A stretch of 33,457 bases of DNA, taken from positions 1-33,457 of the forward strand of contig JAJAZD010000091.1 in the NCBI GenBank assembly GCA_026785945.1. Reading direction: 5' to 3'. Below the pieces are notes generated by a model. It saw nothing but the letters and a program-made list of their open reading frames with translations, did no database searches and was not told the DNA's origin. This DNA comes from Pseudonocardia sp. (GTDB taxonomy: Bacteria > Actinomycetota > Actinomycetes > Mycobacteriales > Pseudonocardiaceae). Numbering within the stretch: the first letter of the stretch is position 1; each line of letters opens with the position of its first letter. Positions 25,002-33,369 of the stretch are shown in pieces. A program made the translations under genes and the position numbers.

Positions 25002-26413
25002 AGGATGGCTCCGGGCGTGTAAGCGGCAGCGGCCGGGTGGGCGTCGACGATCTCCTTTACGCGCGCGGCCACCGCCGTGACCTGTACCGGCGCCGCACCG
25101 GTGAACCGCAGCGGGTCGGCCAGCAGCTCGTCGAGCAGCCCGGTCGGGAGGCCGAGCCGCTCGTCGCCGACGAGCCGGGCGAGGAGGTCGTTCTCGGCCT
25201 GGCCCTTCTCCCGCATCGCGAGCGCGACGCCCACGGCGTGCTCGGAGATCACCTCGTGGGCGGTCTCCCGCCCGACGCCCGCGCGCACCGCGGCCATCAG
25301 CACGGCGGTCGTGCCGAGGAAGGGCAGGTAGCGGTCGAGCTCGCGCGCGATCACCGCGGGGTAGGCGCCGAAGTCGTCGAGCACCGTCAGTGTCGTCTCG
25401 AACAGCCCGTCGAGGGCGAAGAACGCATCCGGCAGCGCCACGCGCCGCACGACGGAGTCGGAGACGTCGCCCTCGTTCCACTGCGCCCCGGCCAGCTCAC
25501 CGGCCATCCCGGCGTAGCCGCGCAGCAGCACGAGCATCCCGTTGATCCGCTCGGCGCTGCGCGAGTTCATCTTGTGCGGCATCGCCGACGAGCCGACCTG
25601 GCCGGGCCGGAACCCCTCGGTGGCGAGCTCGACGCCGGCCATCAACCGGATCGTCGTGGCCAGTGACGACGGCGCGGCCGCGAGCTGGACCAGCGTCGTG
25701 AGCACGTCGTAGTCCAGCGAGCGCGGGTAGACCTGCCCGACGCTGGTGAGCGTGCCCGAGAACCCCAGATGCGACGCCACGCGGGTTTCGAGCTCGAGCA
25801 GCCGGGCGGGCTCGCCGAGCAGGTCGAGCATGTCCTGCGCCGTGCCGACCGGGCCCTTGATGCCGCGCAACGGGTAGCGGGCGCGCAGGTCCTCGAGCCG
25901 CGCGTAGGCGAGGAGCATCTCGTCGGCCGCGCTCGCGAACCGCTTTCCCAGCGTCGTGGCCTGCGCCGCGACGTTGTGGCTGCGTCCGGCCATGACCAGC
26001 TCGGCGTGCTCGACGGCGCGCCGCGCGAGCCGGGCCAGCACCGCGACGGACCGGTCGCGCACCAGTTCCAGCGACAGCCGGATCTGCAGCTGCTCGACGT
26101 TCTCGGTGACGTCGCGACTGGTCAGTCCCTTGTGGATGTGCTCGTGTCCGGCGAGTGCGTTGAACTCCTCGATCCGGGCCTTGACGTCGTGGCGGGTGAC
26201 GCGCTCGCGGGCGGCGATCGAGTCGAGGTCCACCTGCCCGGCGACCCGCTCGTAGTCCTCCACCACCCCGGCCGGGACCTCGACGCCGAGGTCGCGCTGC
26301 GCGCGGAGTACCGCGATCCACAGCTTCCGCTCCAGCACGATCTTGTACTCCGGCGACCACAGCCGCACGACCTCACGACTCGCGTAGCGGTCGGCCAGCA
26401 CGTTGGGGATCAC
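24998..26413 (-). CDS. purB: Adenylosuccinate lyase PurB
   Basis: PurB releases fumarate from SAICAR and from adenylosuccinate, acting twice in purine synthesis. The 471-aa protein has the family start MIPNVLADRYAS, HIHKGLTSRDVTEN and the fumarase/aspartase signature loop GSSAMPHKMNSRSAERING carrying the catalytic serine. The GTG at 26413 overlaps the stop of the upstream TetR gene (GTGA) and the purB stop overlaps the purC start, so TetR-purB-purC form one tightly coupled unit. Confidence 0.97.
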   Translation of the reverse strand: MIPNVLADRYASREVVRLWSPEYKIVLERKLWIAVLRAQRDLGVEVPAGVVEDYERVAGQVDLDSIAARERVTRHDVKARIEEFNALAGHEHIHKGLTSRDVTENVEQLQIRLSLELVRDRSVAVLARLARRAVEHAELVMAGRSHNVAAQATTLGKRFASAADEMLLAYARLEDLRARYPLRGIKGPVGTAQDMLDLLGEPARLLELETRVASHLGFSGTLTSVGQVYPRSLDYDVLTTLVQLAAAPSSLATTIRLMAGVELATEGFRPGQVGSSAMPHKMNSRSAERINGMLVLLRGYAGMAGELAGAQWNEGDVSDSVVRRVALPDAFFALDGLFETTLTVLDDFGAYPAVIARELDRYLPFLGTTAVLMAAVRAGVGRETAHEVISEHAVGVALAMREKGQAENDLLARLVGDERLGLPTGLLDELLADPLRFTGAAPVQVTAVAARVKEIVDAHPAAAAYTPGAIL

Positions 26414-27150
26414 GCGGGGTCAGGGTAGTCCGGGGACCGCAGCCCGAGCTCCAGGACCTGTTGCTCGACGCAGTGCCGGAAGAACTCCGGAGCGCCGCCG
26501 TCGAGCACGAACGCCGTCTGCCCGTGGATCTCCAGGGCCACGAGGCCGTGCAGCTGGGCCCAGGCCCGCAGTCCGGCGGCGAGCGAGGCGATCGGCGTGT
26601 CCGGGCTGCGCCGCAGGCGCAGTGCCTGCAGGTCCGCGTGCAGCCCGGAGGTCGGGGGGACCGCGGGGGGATCGGGCGCACCGGCTCGGCGTGCGGCCCG
26701 TTCACCGATGTCGATGAGGATGTCGACCCAGCGCTGGCCGGGCGCGTAGGTCTCCGGCGGGGCGACGTACCCCGGTACCGGCGGGCCGAACACCAGCGTG
26801 TGGTCCGTCGGCTGGGCGAGCGCCCAGTCCCGCAGCGCGCAGGCGGCCGCACGCCAGCGGCCCGCGGTGTCGTCGCGGTCCAACGGTGCGTCCGCGGCCT
26901 CGGCGGCCTGACCCAACCGGTTGTACGCGTCCGCGATGAGACCGGTGAGCAGGGCGTCCCGTGACGCCACGTAGCGGTAGACGGCGCTGCTGACCAGCCC
27001 CATCTCCTTGGCGATCTCGCGCAGTGAGAGCGCGCCCGCACCCCCGTCCGCGAGCTGTCGGCGGGCGATCCGCTTGATCTCGGCGTCGGCCTCGGCCCGA
27101 GCGCGCTGGCGGGGCGTCCGGCGGCGGGCTGACCTCTCCGTGGATGTCAC
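26410..27150 (-). CDS. TetR/AcrR-family regulator coupled to purBC
   Basis: This 246-aa protein has a basic N-terminus and a TetR helix-turn-helix (LSLREIAKEMGLVSSAVYRYVASRDALL, residues 41-68). The C-terminal ligand domain contains WAQLHGLVALEIHG, typical of the WHG-type C-terminal domain. The GTG at 27150 follows GATGAT by 6 nt without a ribosome binding site and looks leaderless. It is divergent from a membrane protein-epimerase-cupin group, which is its most likely target. Its stop overlaps the purB start by 4 nt, so it also heads the purB-purC transcript. The ligand is unknown. Confidence 0.88.
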   Translation of the reverse strand: MTSTERSARRRTPRQRARAEADAEIKRIARRQLADGGAGALSLREIAKEMGLVSSAVYRYVASRDALLTGLIADAYNRLGQAAEAADAPLDRDDTAGRWRAAACALRDWALAQPTDHTLVFGPPVPGYVAPPETYAPGQRWVDILIDIGERAARRAGAPDPPAVPPTSGLHADLQALRLRRSPDTPIASLAAGLRAWAQLHGLVALEIHGQTAFVLDGGAPEFFRHCVEQQVLELGLRSPDYPDPA

Positions 27151-27180
27151 CAGAGCATCATCGCACAGATGAGAGCTCCT

Positions 27181-27240
27181 GCTCTTGACAACGCTGATCT
27201 TGTAGAGCACTGTTCCACAACAGAGAGCAATCACTCTCCC
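27181..27240. promoter_or_regulatory. Divergent promoter/operator region between TetR and the membrane protein
   Basis: This is an unusually AT-rich stretch for the window. It has TTGACA (27185-27190) as a possible plus-strand -35, a perfect inverted repeat CTGTT-CCAC-AACAG (27210-27223), a GAGAG/CTCTC pair, and an imperfect pair GCTCTTGACAA / TTGTAGAGC. TetR regulators commonly bind such palindromes in their own divergent promoter. The exact operator cannot be chosen from sequence alone. Confidence 0.45.
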
Positions 27241-27257
27241 AAAAGAAGGGTCCGCAC

Positions 27258-28007
27258 ATGTCCACATCGCGATCCACCGGGGTCCTGCTCGTGGTGTTCG
27301 CTGCGCTCAACCTGGTCGCCGTCGCCCTGCTGGCCACGACCTTCGGGTGGCCCGCCGTGCTCGGTGAGCCCGCCGCGGTCGTACTCCCGGCATTCGCCGG
27401 CGCCCAGACATCCGTCGTCACCGGCTTCATGCTGTTCACGCTGCTGTCGGTGGCCCTGATCCCCATCTCGATCGGCCTGCACCGCGAGATCGCCGACCGG
27501 CGCCCGAGTGGGCTGTGGCTGCCGACGGTCACCGCCGTCGGCATCGTCAGCGGCCTGGCACAGACGCTGGGCTGGATCCGCTGGCCGCTCGTCGTCCCGG
27601 GCCTCGCCACCGCCTACCTCGATCCCGCCACGAGCCCGGAGCTGCGCACCGCGACGGAGGCCTCCTACGAGCTGATCAACTCCTACGCGGGCGCGGCGCT
27701 CGGGGAGTACCTCGGGTGGCTGTTCCAGGCCCTCTGGGCCCTCGGCATCGCGGTGCTGCTGCTACGCGCAGGTGTCGTGGGCGTGGCGACGTCGCTGGTC
27801 GGAGTGGTGCTGACCGGGGTCTGGGCGCTGTCGTTCCTGGTCGGTCCCTTCGTCCTCGCACTCGCCGAGGGTGTCGTGGCCACCGCGGCGTTCGCCGCGT
27901 ACGGCGTCTGGTTCCTGTGGCTCGGCGCCGTCGGTCTGCGACTGCTGCGCACCACCTCCTCGTCGACCCGCCCCGCCGCTCGCGTCGCCGTGGGCGGTGC
28001 GGCATGA
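27258..28007 (+). CDS. Multi-pass membrane protein (DUF4386-like)
   Basis: This 249-aa protein has about six or seven hydrophobic helices, for example STGVLLVVFAALNLVAVALL, SVVTGFMLFTLLSVALIPIS, LWLPTVTAVGIVSGLAQTLG and GVVGVATSLVGVVLTGVWAL. The overall layout resembles DUF4386 proteins, which have no established function. The ATG has AGAAGGG upstream. Its stop overlaps the epimerase ATG by 4 nt (ATGA). The position suggests control by the divergent TetR regulator. Confidence 0.75.
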   Translation: MSTSRSTGVLLVVFAALNLVAVALLATTFGWPAVLGEPAAVVLPAFAGAQTSVVTGFMLFTLLSVALIPISIGLHREIADRRPSGLWLPTVTAVGIVSGLAQTLGWIRWPLVVPGLATAYLDPATSPELRTATEASYELINSYAGAALGEYLGWLFQALWALGIAVLLLRAGVVGVATSLVGVVLTGVWALSFLVGPFVLALAEGVVATAAFAAYGVWFLWLGAVGLRLLRTTSSSTRPAARVAVGGAA

Positions 28008-28952
28008 GCGCCCCGGGCACGGTCGTCGTCCTCGGCGCCGGCGGAGCGATCGGCTCCCACGTGGTGGACGCCCTGGTCGATCAGGGCCGTCCGGTCCGCG
28101 CCGTCACCCGCAGGGCGGTCCCGGCCCGACCGGGCGTCGACGGGGCCGTCGCCGACCTGATGGACGCCGGGCAGCTCCGCGCGGCGATCGACGGGGCCGC
28201 CGTCGTGGTGCACGCCGCACAACCGGCCTACACCCGCTGGTCGCAGGAGTTCCCGGCGCTGTCCGACGCCGTCGCCGACGCGGTCGCCGGGACCGGCGCG
28301 CGGCTGCTGTTCGCGGACAACCTCTACTCCTACGGGCCCGTGAACGTCCTCTCACCGAGGATCTGCCCGCCGCGGCCACAGACCACAAGGGCATGGTGCG
28401 CACGCTCATGGCGAACCACCTGCTCCGGCGGCACGCCGACGGCGAGCTCGACGTCGCGATCGGCCGTGTCAGCGACCACTACGGGCCGCGTGGCCTCATG
28501 TCCGCGGCCGGGGAGACACTCTTCGGCGCGGCGACGAAGGGCTCGACGGTCCAGATGGTCGGCTCGCCCGACCATCCGCACAGCTGGAGCTACCTGCCCG
28601 ACGTCGGTCGCGCTCTCGTACTGCTCGCGGACGCCCCGCAGGCGTCGGGCGGGATCTGGCATCTCCCGGTGGCTCCCGCGCTGACCCAGTGCGAGCTGGC
28701 GACGGCGGCCGCCGCGGCCGCCGGGCGCCCGGTGAAGATCTCGGTGCTGCCCGGCCCGCTGCACCGCGGGCTGGCCGTCTTCCACCCGATGCTGCGCGAG
28801 CTGCTCGGCACGCGCTACCAGTTCACGGCCCCCTTCGTCGTCGACGACCGGAGGTTCACCACCGACATCGCCCCGTTCGAACCGACCCGCACGCCGAGGC
28901 CGTCGCCACGACGGTCGCGTGGTTCCAGGACCGGGCGAGGGCCGCCGTGTGA
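28004..28952 (+). pseudogene. NAD-dependent epimerase/dehydratase, two frameshifts
   Basis: This extended-SDR protein of about 315 aa is spread over three frames. The first part has the Rossmann glycine motif VVVLGAGGAIGSHV and VVHAAQPAYTRW, then LLFADNLYSYGPV. A missing base near 28341-28350 moves the reading to PLTEDLPAAATDHKG and SYLPDVGRALVLLADAPQASGGIWHLPV. A second missing base in the C-run near 28886-28889 moves it to HAEAVATTVAWFQDRARAAV and the stop at 28950-28952. Restoring one base at each place gives a continuous family-like protein. This is either real decay or base-calling error in G/C runs. The substrate is unknown. Confidence 0.8.
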
Positions 28953-29203
28953 GCGCCGCCGAGCAACCGGTGGTCCACCTCAACCCCGCGGCGGGCGAGA
29001 TGATGATCGTGCACCCGCGCACCGACGGGGACCCGCTGCGCGTCGAGCTCGTCCTCGACGCGGCGCACCACGCCCCGCCCGCCCACGTCCACCCGCGGGC
29101 GCGGGAGACCTTCACCATGGTCGAGGGGCAGCGGCGGGTCCGGTCGGGTCGGCGCCGGTGGACGATGCAGGCGGGCGAGTCGGGGCCGGCGCGTCCCCGC
29201 TGA
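28949..29203 (+). pseudogene. Cupin-domain protein, 3'-truncated
   Basis: An 84-codon frame starts at the GTG overlapping the epimerase stop (GTGA). It contains the first half of a cupin barrel: PPAHVHPRARETFTMVEGQRRVRSGRRRWTMQAGES, with the first metal-binding motif HVHP...E. A complete small cupin would continue with VPAGTPH and a second histidine motif. Here the reading ends at once, one base before the end of the convergent TetR gene. The second half is missing, so a deletion breakpoint probably lies near 29180-29203. Confidence 0.65.
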
Positions 29204-29776
29204 TCACAGGCCGCGGAGCAGGATCTCGCGGGCGGCGGCACGCGGATCGGGGGCGGCCTCGATCAGCGCGCTGATCACGGCGCCGTCCACGAGCGCGACG
29301 AGATCGCGCAGCGCGACAGCCTCGACCGGGCGCCCGGTGCGGACGAGGATCTCGGCCAGCAGGGCGTCCAGCTCGCCGCGCAACGCCCGCATCAGCGGGG
29401 TGAGGTAGGGGCGGCGACCCGCCCCCACCAGGCGTTCGTAGCGCAGCAGCACCGCGTCGAGGCCGCCGTCGCGGGACTCCGGCCCGAGCAGCTGGTCGAG
29501 CATCAGCTCGGCCAGGTCGGGGGTTCCCGCAGGCCCTGCGGCGAGGGCGTCGAGCCGGGCACGACCCTCGGCCAGCTCGTCGTGACTGGTGCGTTCGACG
29601 GCGGCGGTGACCAGCTCGTCGAGCGACTCGAAGTAGTAGGTGGTGGACGCCAGCGGCAGCCCGGCCAGCTCGGCCACGGCCCGGTGGCGCACCGCGTCGA
29701 AACCGCCGGAGCGCAGCAACGCCGCAGCCGCGGCCACGAGCTCCGCCCGCCGCCGCTCGCCCTTCGCGGTGCCCAC
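29204..29776 (-). CDS. TetR-family regulator
   Basis: This 190-aa protein has a TetR helix-turn-helix (FDAVRHRAVAELAGLPLASTTYYFESLDELV) and a C-terminal helical domain (LRDLVALVDGAVISALIEA). I chose the GTG at 29776 because GGGAGG lies 8 nt upstream; a GTG at 29794 would add six residues. The ligand and targets are unknown. The gene abuts the truncated cupin at its 3' end, consistent with a rearrangement there, and lies 26 nt downstream of the one-TM protein gene on the same strand. Confidence 0.87.
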   Translation of the reverse strand: MGTAKGERRRAELVAAAAALLRSGGFDAVRHRAVAELAGLPLASTTYYFESLDELVTAAVERTSHDELAEGRARLDALAAGPAGTPDLAELMLDQLLGPESRDGGLDAVLLRYERLVGAGRRPYLTPLMRALRGELDALLAEILVRTGRPVEAVALRDLVALVDGAVISALIEAAPDPRAAAREILLRGL

Positions 29777-29802
29777 GCGGGCATCCTCCCGCACTGCCGT
29801 CG

Positions 29803-30510
29803 TCAGAGGCGGGCGGCCAGGTAGGCCGCCACGGTGTCCAGGCGGGCTTCGAAGGGGACGGGGCCGCCGGGCTGCGCCGGCCGTGAGCTGACGATCACCG
29901 TTCCGCCGGACGCGGTCGGCGCGGTCAGCTCGCCCGCAACGGCGTCGGCCACCGTCCCCGGCGGCAGGTAGGAGACGACCAACAGCCCCGCGACGCCGGT
30001 GTCGTCCACCTCGAGGGTGACGTAGCGCTGCCCACCCGGCAGGCAGATGTCGGTGACGGCGCCCGGTCGGGCCCCCGACACCTCCGGGATGACCTGCTCC
30101 AGGAGGGCGCGCAGTGCCCGATCCTGGCGGTCGGCGCAGACGCCGGTGCCCGAGCCGGGCGGCGCGACATCCGTGGGCGCGCTCCGCAGTCCTTCGGACA
30201 GCTCGGAACCCCCCGACCCCGGACCGGCCGGGGCGTCCGCCTGATCGGACCCCGACGCCGCCTCCGGCGCGACGGCCGGCGCGGCCGCACTGGTGGCGTC
30301 GGGCTGCTGCGTGTAGCCGGGCAGCACCGCGGACCCGATGCCGAGCAGCGCGAACACCGCCAACCCGCTCGTGATGAACGCCGTGCGGCGCCGGACCGTG
30401 ATGCGCCGCGACGCCGCGAGGACGTCACCGTGGCCGAAGGCCGTCGGCGGCGCGCCCGCCTCGGACGCCGCCGCGGCGAACAGCGTGGCAAGACGTTCGT
30501 CGTCGTCCAT
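29803..30510 (-). CDS. Single-pass membrane protein, probable anti-sigma-type partner
   Basis: This 235-aa protein has an N-terminal cytoplasmic part (1-44), a membrane helix at about 45-64 (AFITSGLAVFALLGIGSAVL), a Pro/Ala/Ser-rich linker, and an extracytoplasmic domain (about 125-235) with two cysteines (GTGVCADRQ and TDICLPGG) that could form a disulfide. I recognise no family. It starts 17 nt after the sigma-factor gene, a common position for an anti-sigma factor, but no ZAS (HxxxCxxC) motif is present. The ATG at 30510 has GGAGGTGA upstream. Confidence 0.7.
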   Translation of the reverse strand: MDDDERLATLFAAAASEAGAPPTAFGHGDVLAASRRITVRRRTAFITSGLAVFALLGIGSAVLPGYTQQPDATSAAAPAVAPEAASGSDQADAPAGPGSGGSELSEGLRSAPTDVAPPGSGTGVCADRQDRALRALLEQVIPEVSGARPGAVTDICLPGGQRYVTLEVDDTGVAGLLVVSYLPPGTVADAVAGELTAPTASGGTVIVSSRPAQPGGPVPFEARLDTVAAYLAARL

Positions 30511-30526
30511 GTGGGTCACCTCCGTA

Positions 30527-31042
30527 TCAAGCCGTCGGTCGCAGGTCGTCGAGGGCGTCACCGAGCACGCTGCGCAGAGCGGTGAGCCCGTGGCTGGTCT
30601 GGCTCTTCACCGTGCCCTCGGTGCAGCCCAGCGCCACCGCGGTGCCGGCGACGTCGAGCCCCTCCAGGAAGCGCAGGACCAGCACGGCCCGCTGCCGCGG
30701 CGGCACCGACCGCAACGCGTCGACCAGCACGTGCCGGGTGGCCACCGCGTCCGAACCGGACGCCACGACCGCCACGTCCGCGGGCTCGGCCACCGACCGT
30801 TCCCGCCGCCAGGGGCGCCGTGACTCGTCGACGACGGCCCGGACGAGCGTGCGCCGCACCCACGCGTCGAGTGCGGCCCGGTCGCGGATGCGCCGCCAGT
30901 GGCGGTGCAGCGCCACGAACGCGGCCTGGGCGTGGTCGTCGGCGCGGTGCCAGTCGCCGCACAGCAGGAACGCGGTGCGGCGTACCGCGTCACGACGCGC
31001 GCGGAAGTACTCCTCGAACTCCCGCTCGGCGGCCTCGTCCAC
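30527..31042 (-). CDS. SigE-family (ECF-like) RNA polymerase sigma factor
   Basis: This 171-aa sigma factor belongs to the actinobacterial SigE-type subfamily. Region 2 spans about residues 9-75 (FEEYFRARRDAVRRTAFLLCGDWHRADD, WVRRTLVRAVVDE), and region 4 about 107-160 (LRSVPPRQRAVLVLRFLEGLDVAGTAVALGCTEGTVKSQTSHGL). It should direct RNA polymerase to envelope- or stress-type promoters. The GTG at 31042 has GAGG 6 nt upstream. The frame is open further upstream but without family similarity. A GGAACC-type element at 31108-31113 suggests autoregulation. Confidence 0.9.
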   Translation of the reverse strand: MDEAAEREFEEYFRARRDAVRRTAFLLCGDWHRADDHAQAAFVALHRHWRRIRDRAALDAWVRRTLVRAVVDESRRPWRRERSVAEPADVAVVASGSDAVATRHVLVDALRSVPPRQRAVLVLRFLEGLDVAGTAVALGCTEGTVKSQTSHGLTALRSVLGDALDDLRPTA

Positions 31043-31084
31043 CGACCACCTCTTCTCTTCGCCACCAGGACGTCGGATCCGGGG

Positions 31085-31113
31085 GACACGGTTGCACGCC
31101 TCCGCAAGGTTCC
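31085..31113 (-). promoter_or_regulatory. Candidate ECF-type promoter of the sigma-factor gene
   Basis: On the minus strand GGAACC (31108-31113) and CGTGTC (31085-31090) are separated by 17 nt, about 36 nt before the sigma-factor start when the transcription start is placed near 31078. GGAAC-type -35 elements are standard for ECF sigma factors, so this may be an autoregulated promoter. Confidence 0.4.
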
Positions 31114-31190
31114 CTCGAACGGACCAACGTCGTGACCTTTCCGTGACCCAGGTGCGACCGCGCCGTCGCACGGTGGTTGTATTGGCTTTC

Positions 31191-32312
31191 GTGCGTGCCA
31201 CATCACGGGCGGCCAGGAGGCCTGCGGCCGATCCCGGCCCGATCGACCTGCGCTCGGACACGGTGACCCGTCCGACGAAGCAGATGCGCGCGGCGATGGC
31301 GACGGCCGAGGTCGGCGACGACGTCCTCGACAGGGACCCGACCATGCGTGAGCTGGAGTTACGCGTCGCGGGCCTGCTCGGCGCCGCGGACGCCCTGTGG
31401 ACCCCCAGCGGTTCGATGGGCAACCTGATCGCACTGATGCACCACCTGGGCCGTGGCGACGCCTTCCTGGCCCCGGCCGGCGCGCACGTGCTCGACGCCG
31501 AACTGGGCACCGCCGCGTGGCTCGCCGGCGGGATGCCGCGCCCGCTCGTCCACGACGGGGGCCCCGGCAAGGTCACCCCGGACGCGGTGCGCCGCGCGGC
31601 CGGCGCGACCGGGCCCTACTACACGCTCCGCACCACCCTGCTGTGCCTGGAGAACACCCACAACGCCGCAGGCGGCACGGTCACCGCCCCCGAGGAACAT
31701 GCCGCCGTCGTGGCGTCCGCCCGTGCGGCGAAGCTGCGCGTCCACCTCGACGGCGCCCGGCTGTGGCACGCCGCGGTGGCGCTCGGCGTCCCGCCGGCGG
31801 CGTTGACGGTGGGCGCCGACACCGTGCAGGTCTGCCTGAGCAAGGGCCTCGGGGCGCCCGTCGGGTCGGTGGTCGCGGGGTCCGCCGAGTTCGTGGAGGA
31901 CGCCCGCCGGCTGCGCAAGATGCTCGGTGGCGGGGTCCGCCAGGGCGGGGTCCTCGCCGCGGCGGGCCTCGTGGCGCTCGACCGGATCGACCGGCTCGCC
32001 GAGGACCACGACCGGGCCCACGTCCTCGCGGCCGGCCTGCGGGAACGCGGCTGGCAGGCGGACCCGCCCCAGACCAACATCGTGATGGTCGCGGTCGCCG
32101 ATCTCGACAGGACCCTGCAGCGCTTGGAGGCCGCAGGTGTGCGGGCCTCGGCGATGTCGGGCCGGGTCCGGCTCATGACCCACGCAGACATCGGTGACGC
32201 CGACATCGCGGCCGCACTCGACCGCATCGGGCCGGTCGAGCAGGCCCGCCCGGCGAACGGCACCCTCAAGGCGGCTCCAGGACACGCGCCGGCGCGTCGC
32301 GCAGGGCGCTGA
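31191..32312 (+). CDS. Low-specificity threonine aldolase
   Basis: This PLP enzyme of fold type I should cleave L-threonine or allo-threonine to glycine and acetaldehyde. The protein is about 373 aa, with the family start IDLRSDTVTRPTKQMRAAMATAEVGDDV and FVDDxDPTMRELE-like VLDRDPTMRELE, the LENTHNAAGGTV motif, the PLP-phosphate/aspartate region VHLDGARLWHAAV and the Schiff-base lysine K218 in LSKGLGAPVGS. The GTG at 31191 is chosen because the family sequence starts about 18 residues later. TATTGG upstream is a weak -10, so the start is not certain. The C-terminal 25 residues or so are beyond the usual end. It is convergent with the aminotransferase. Confidence 0.9.
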   Translation: MRATSRAARRPAADPGPIDLRSDTVTRPTKQMRAAMATAEVGDDVLDRDPTMRELELRVAGLLGAADALWTPSGSMGNLIALMHHLGRGDAFLAPAGAHVLDAELGTAAWLAGGMPRPLVHDGGPGKVTPDAVRRAAGATGPYYTLRTTLLCLENTHNAAGGTVTAPEEHAAVVASARAAKLRVHLDGARLWHAAVALGVPPAALTVGADTVQVCLSKGLGAPVGSVVAGSAEFVEDARRLRKMLGGGVRQGGVLAAAGLVALDRIDRLAEDHDRAHVLAAGLRERGWQADPPQTNIVMVAVADLDRTLQRLEAAGVRASAMSGRVRLMTHADIGDADIAAALDRIGPVEQARPANGTLKAAPGHAPARRAGR

Positions 32313-32342
32313 TCGACCGCAGCTCGGCGAGGAAGGCAACGC

Positions 32343-33369
32343 TCATCCCAACCAGCTCTCCAGGCGCCGCAGCGCCTCGGCGACGTCCTCGGTCGTTCCC
32401 GCGCAGGACAACCGGATCCAGCGGTTCCCGTCCACGGGGTCGAAGTCGAGCCCTGGTGCCACCGCGACACCGGTGTCGGCGAGGAGCCGGTAGGTGAGGT
32501 CCATCGAGTCGCCGGTCAGGTGCGCCACGTCCGCCCACACGTAGAACGCGCCGTCGGCGGGCGCGAGCCGGGTGATGCCCAGGCGCGGCAGCCCGTCGAG
32601 CAGCAGGCCGCGGTTGACCGCGTACCGGGTGACGTGGCCGTCGGCCTCCTCGTAGCTCGCGAACGCCCCGAGGGCCGCCCGCTGGGCGAGCGCGGGCGGG
32701 CAGACGGTGAAGTTGCCGGCCAGGCAGTCGGCCGCCCGCAGCAGGCGTGGCGGGAGCAGCAGCCAGCCCAGCCGCCAGCCCGTCATCGAGAAGTACTTCG
32801 AGAACGAGTTGACGACGATCGCGTCGCGCGAGGTGCTCCGCGCCGACGACGTCGCCGGGGCGCCGTCGTAGGAGATGCCGTGGTAGATCTCGTCGCTCAC
32901 GAGTTGCACACCGGTGCGCTCGCAGTACGTCGCGAGCGCGGCCAGCTCCCCGGGGTCGAGCACTGTGCCGGTCGGATTGGCCGGGCTCGCGACCACCAGG
33001 CCCTTGACCGGCTCGTCGAGCGCCTCCAGCATCGCGACGGTCGGCTGGTAGCGGGTCTGCGGCCCGCACGGCAGCTCGACGACCTCGCGGCCCAGCGCCG
33101 TGAGGATGTTGCGGTAGCAGGGGTAGCCGGGCCGGGCCATCGCGACGCGGTCACCGGCGTCGAACGCCGCCAGGAACGCGAGCAGGAACCCACCCGACGA
33201 ACCGGTGGTCACCACCACCTGCTCCGGCGGGACGTCGAGCCCGTAGGCGCGCCCGTAGTGCCCGGCGATCGCGGCTCGCAGCTCGGGGACGCCCAGCGCC
33301 ACGGTGTAGCCGAGGACGTCGCCGTCGATGGCCGCGATCGCCGCCGGGCGCCCCGCGGGCGGCGCCGGG
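32343..33369 (-). CDS. PLP-dependent aminotransferase (class I/II), 5' end missing
   Basis: This is a fold-type I aminotransferase of the AspC/MalY-like family. Visible parts are LGYTVALGVPELRAAIAGHYGR, TTGSSGGFLLAF, ARPGYPCYRNI, SPANPTGTVLDPGEL, SDEIYHGISYDG and the Schiff-base lysine in NSFSKYFSMTGWRLGW, with the C-terminal IRLSCAG arginine motif. The first 20-30 residues are lost because the sequence turns into G/C homopolymers at about 33369. The substrate is probably an amino acid/2-oxo acid pair, but which one cannot be told. It is convergent with the threonine aldolase, 30 nt apart. Confidence 0.9.

Noticed and set aside
26373-27041. Second minus-strand frame over the TetR gene
   Set aside because: It is Arg/Ser/Pro-rich and out of frame with the clear TetR helix-turn-helix.
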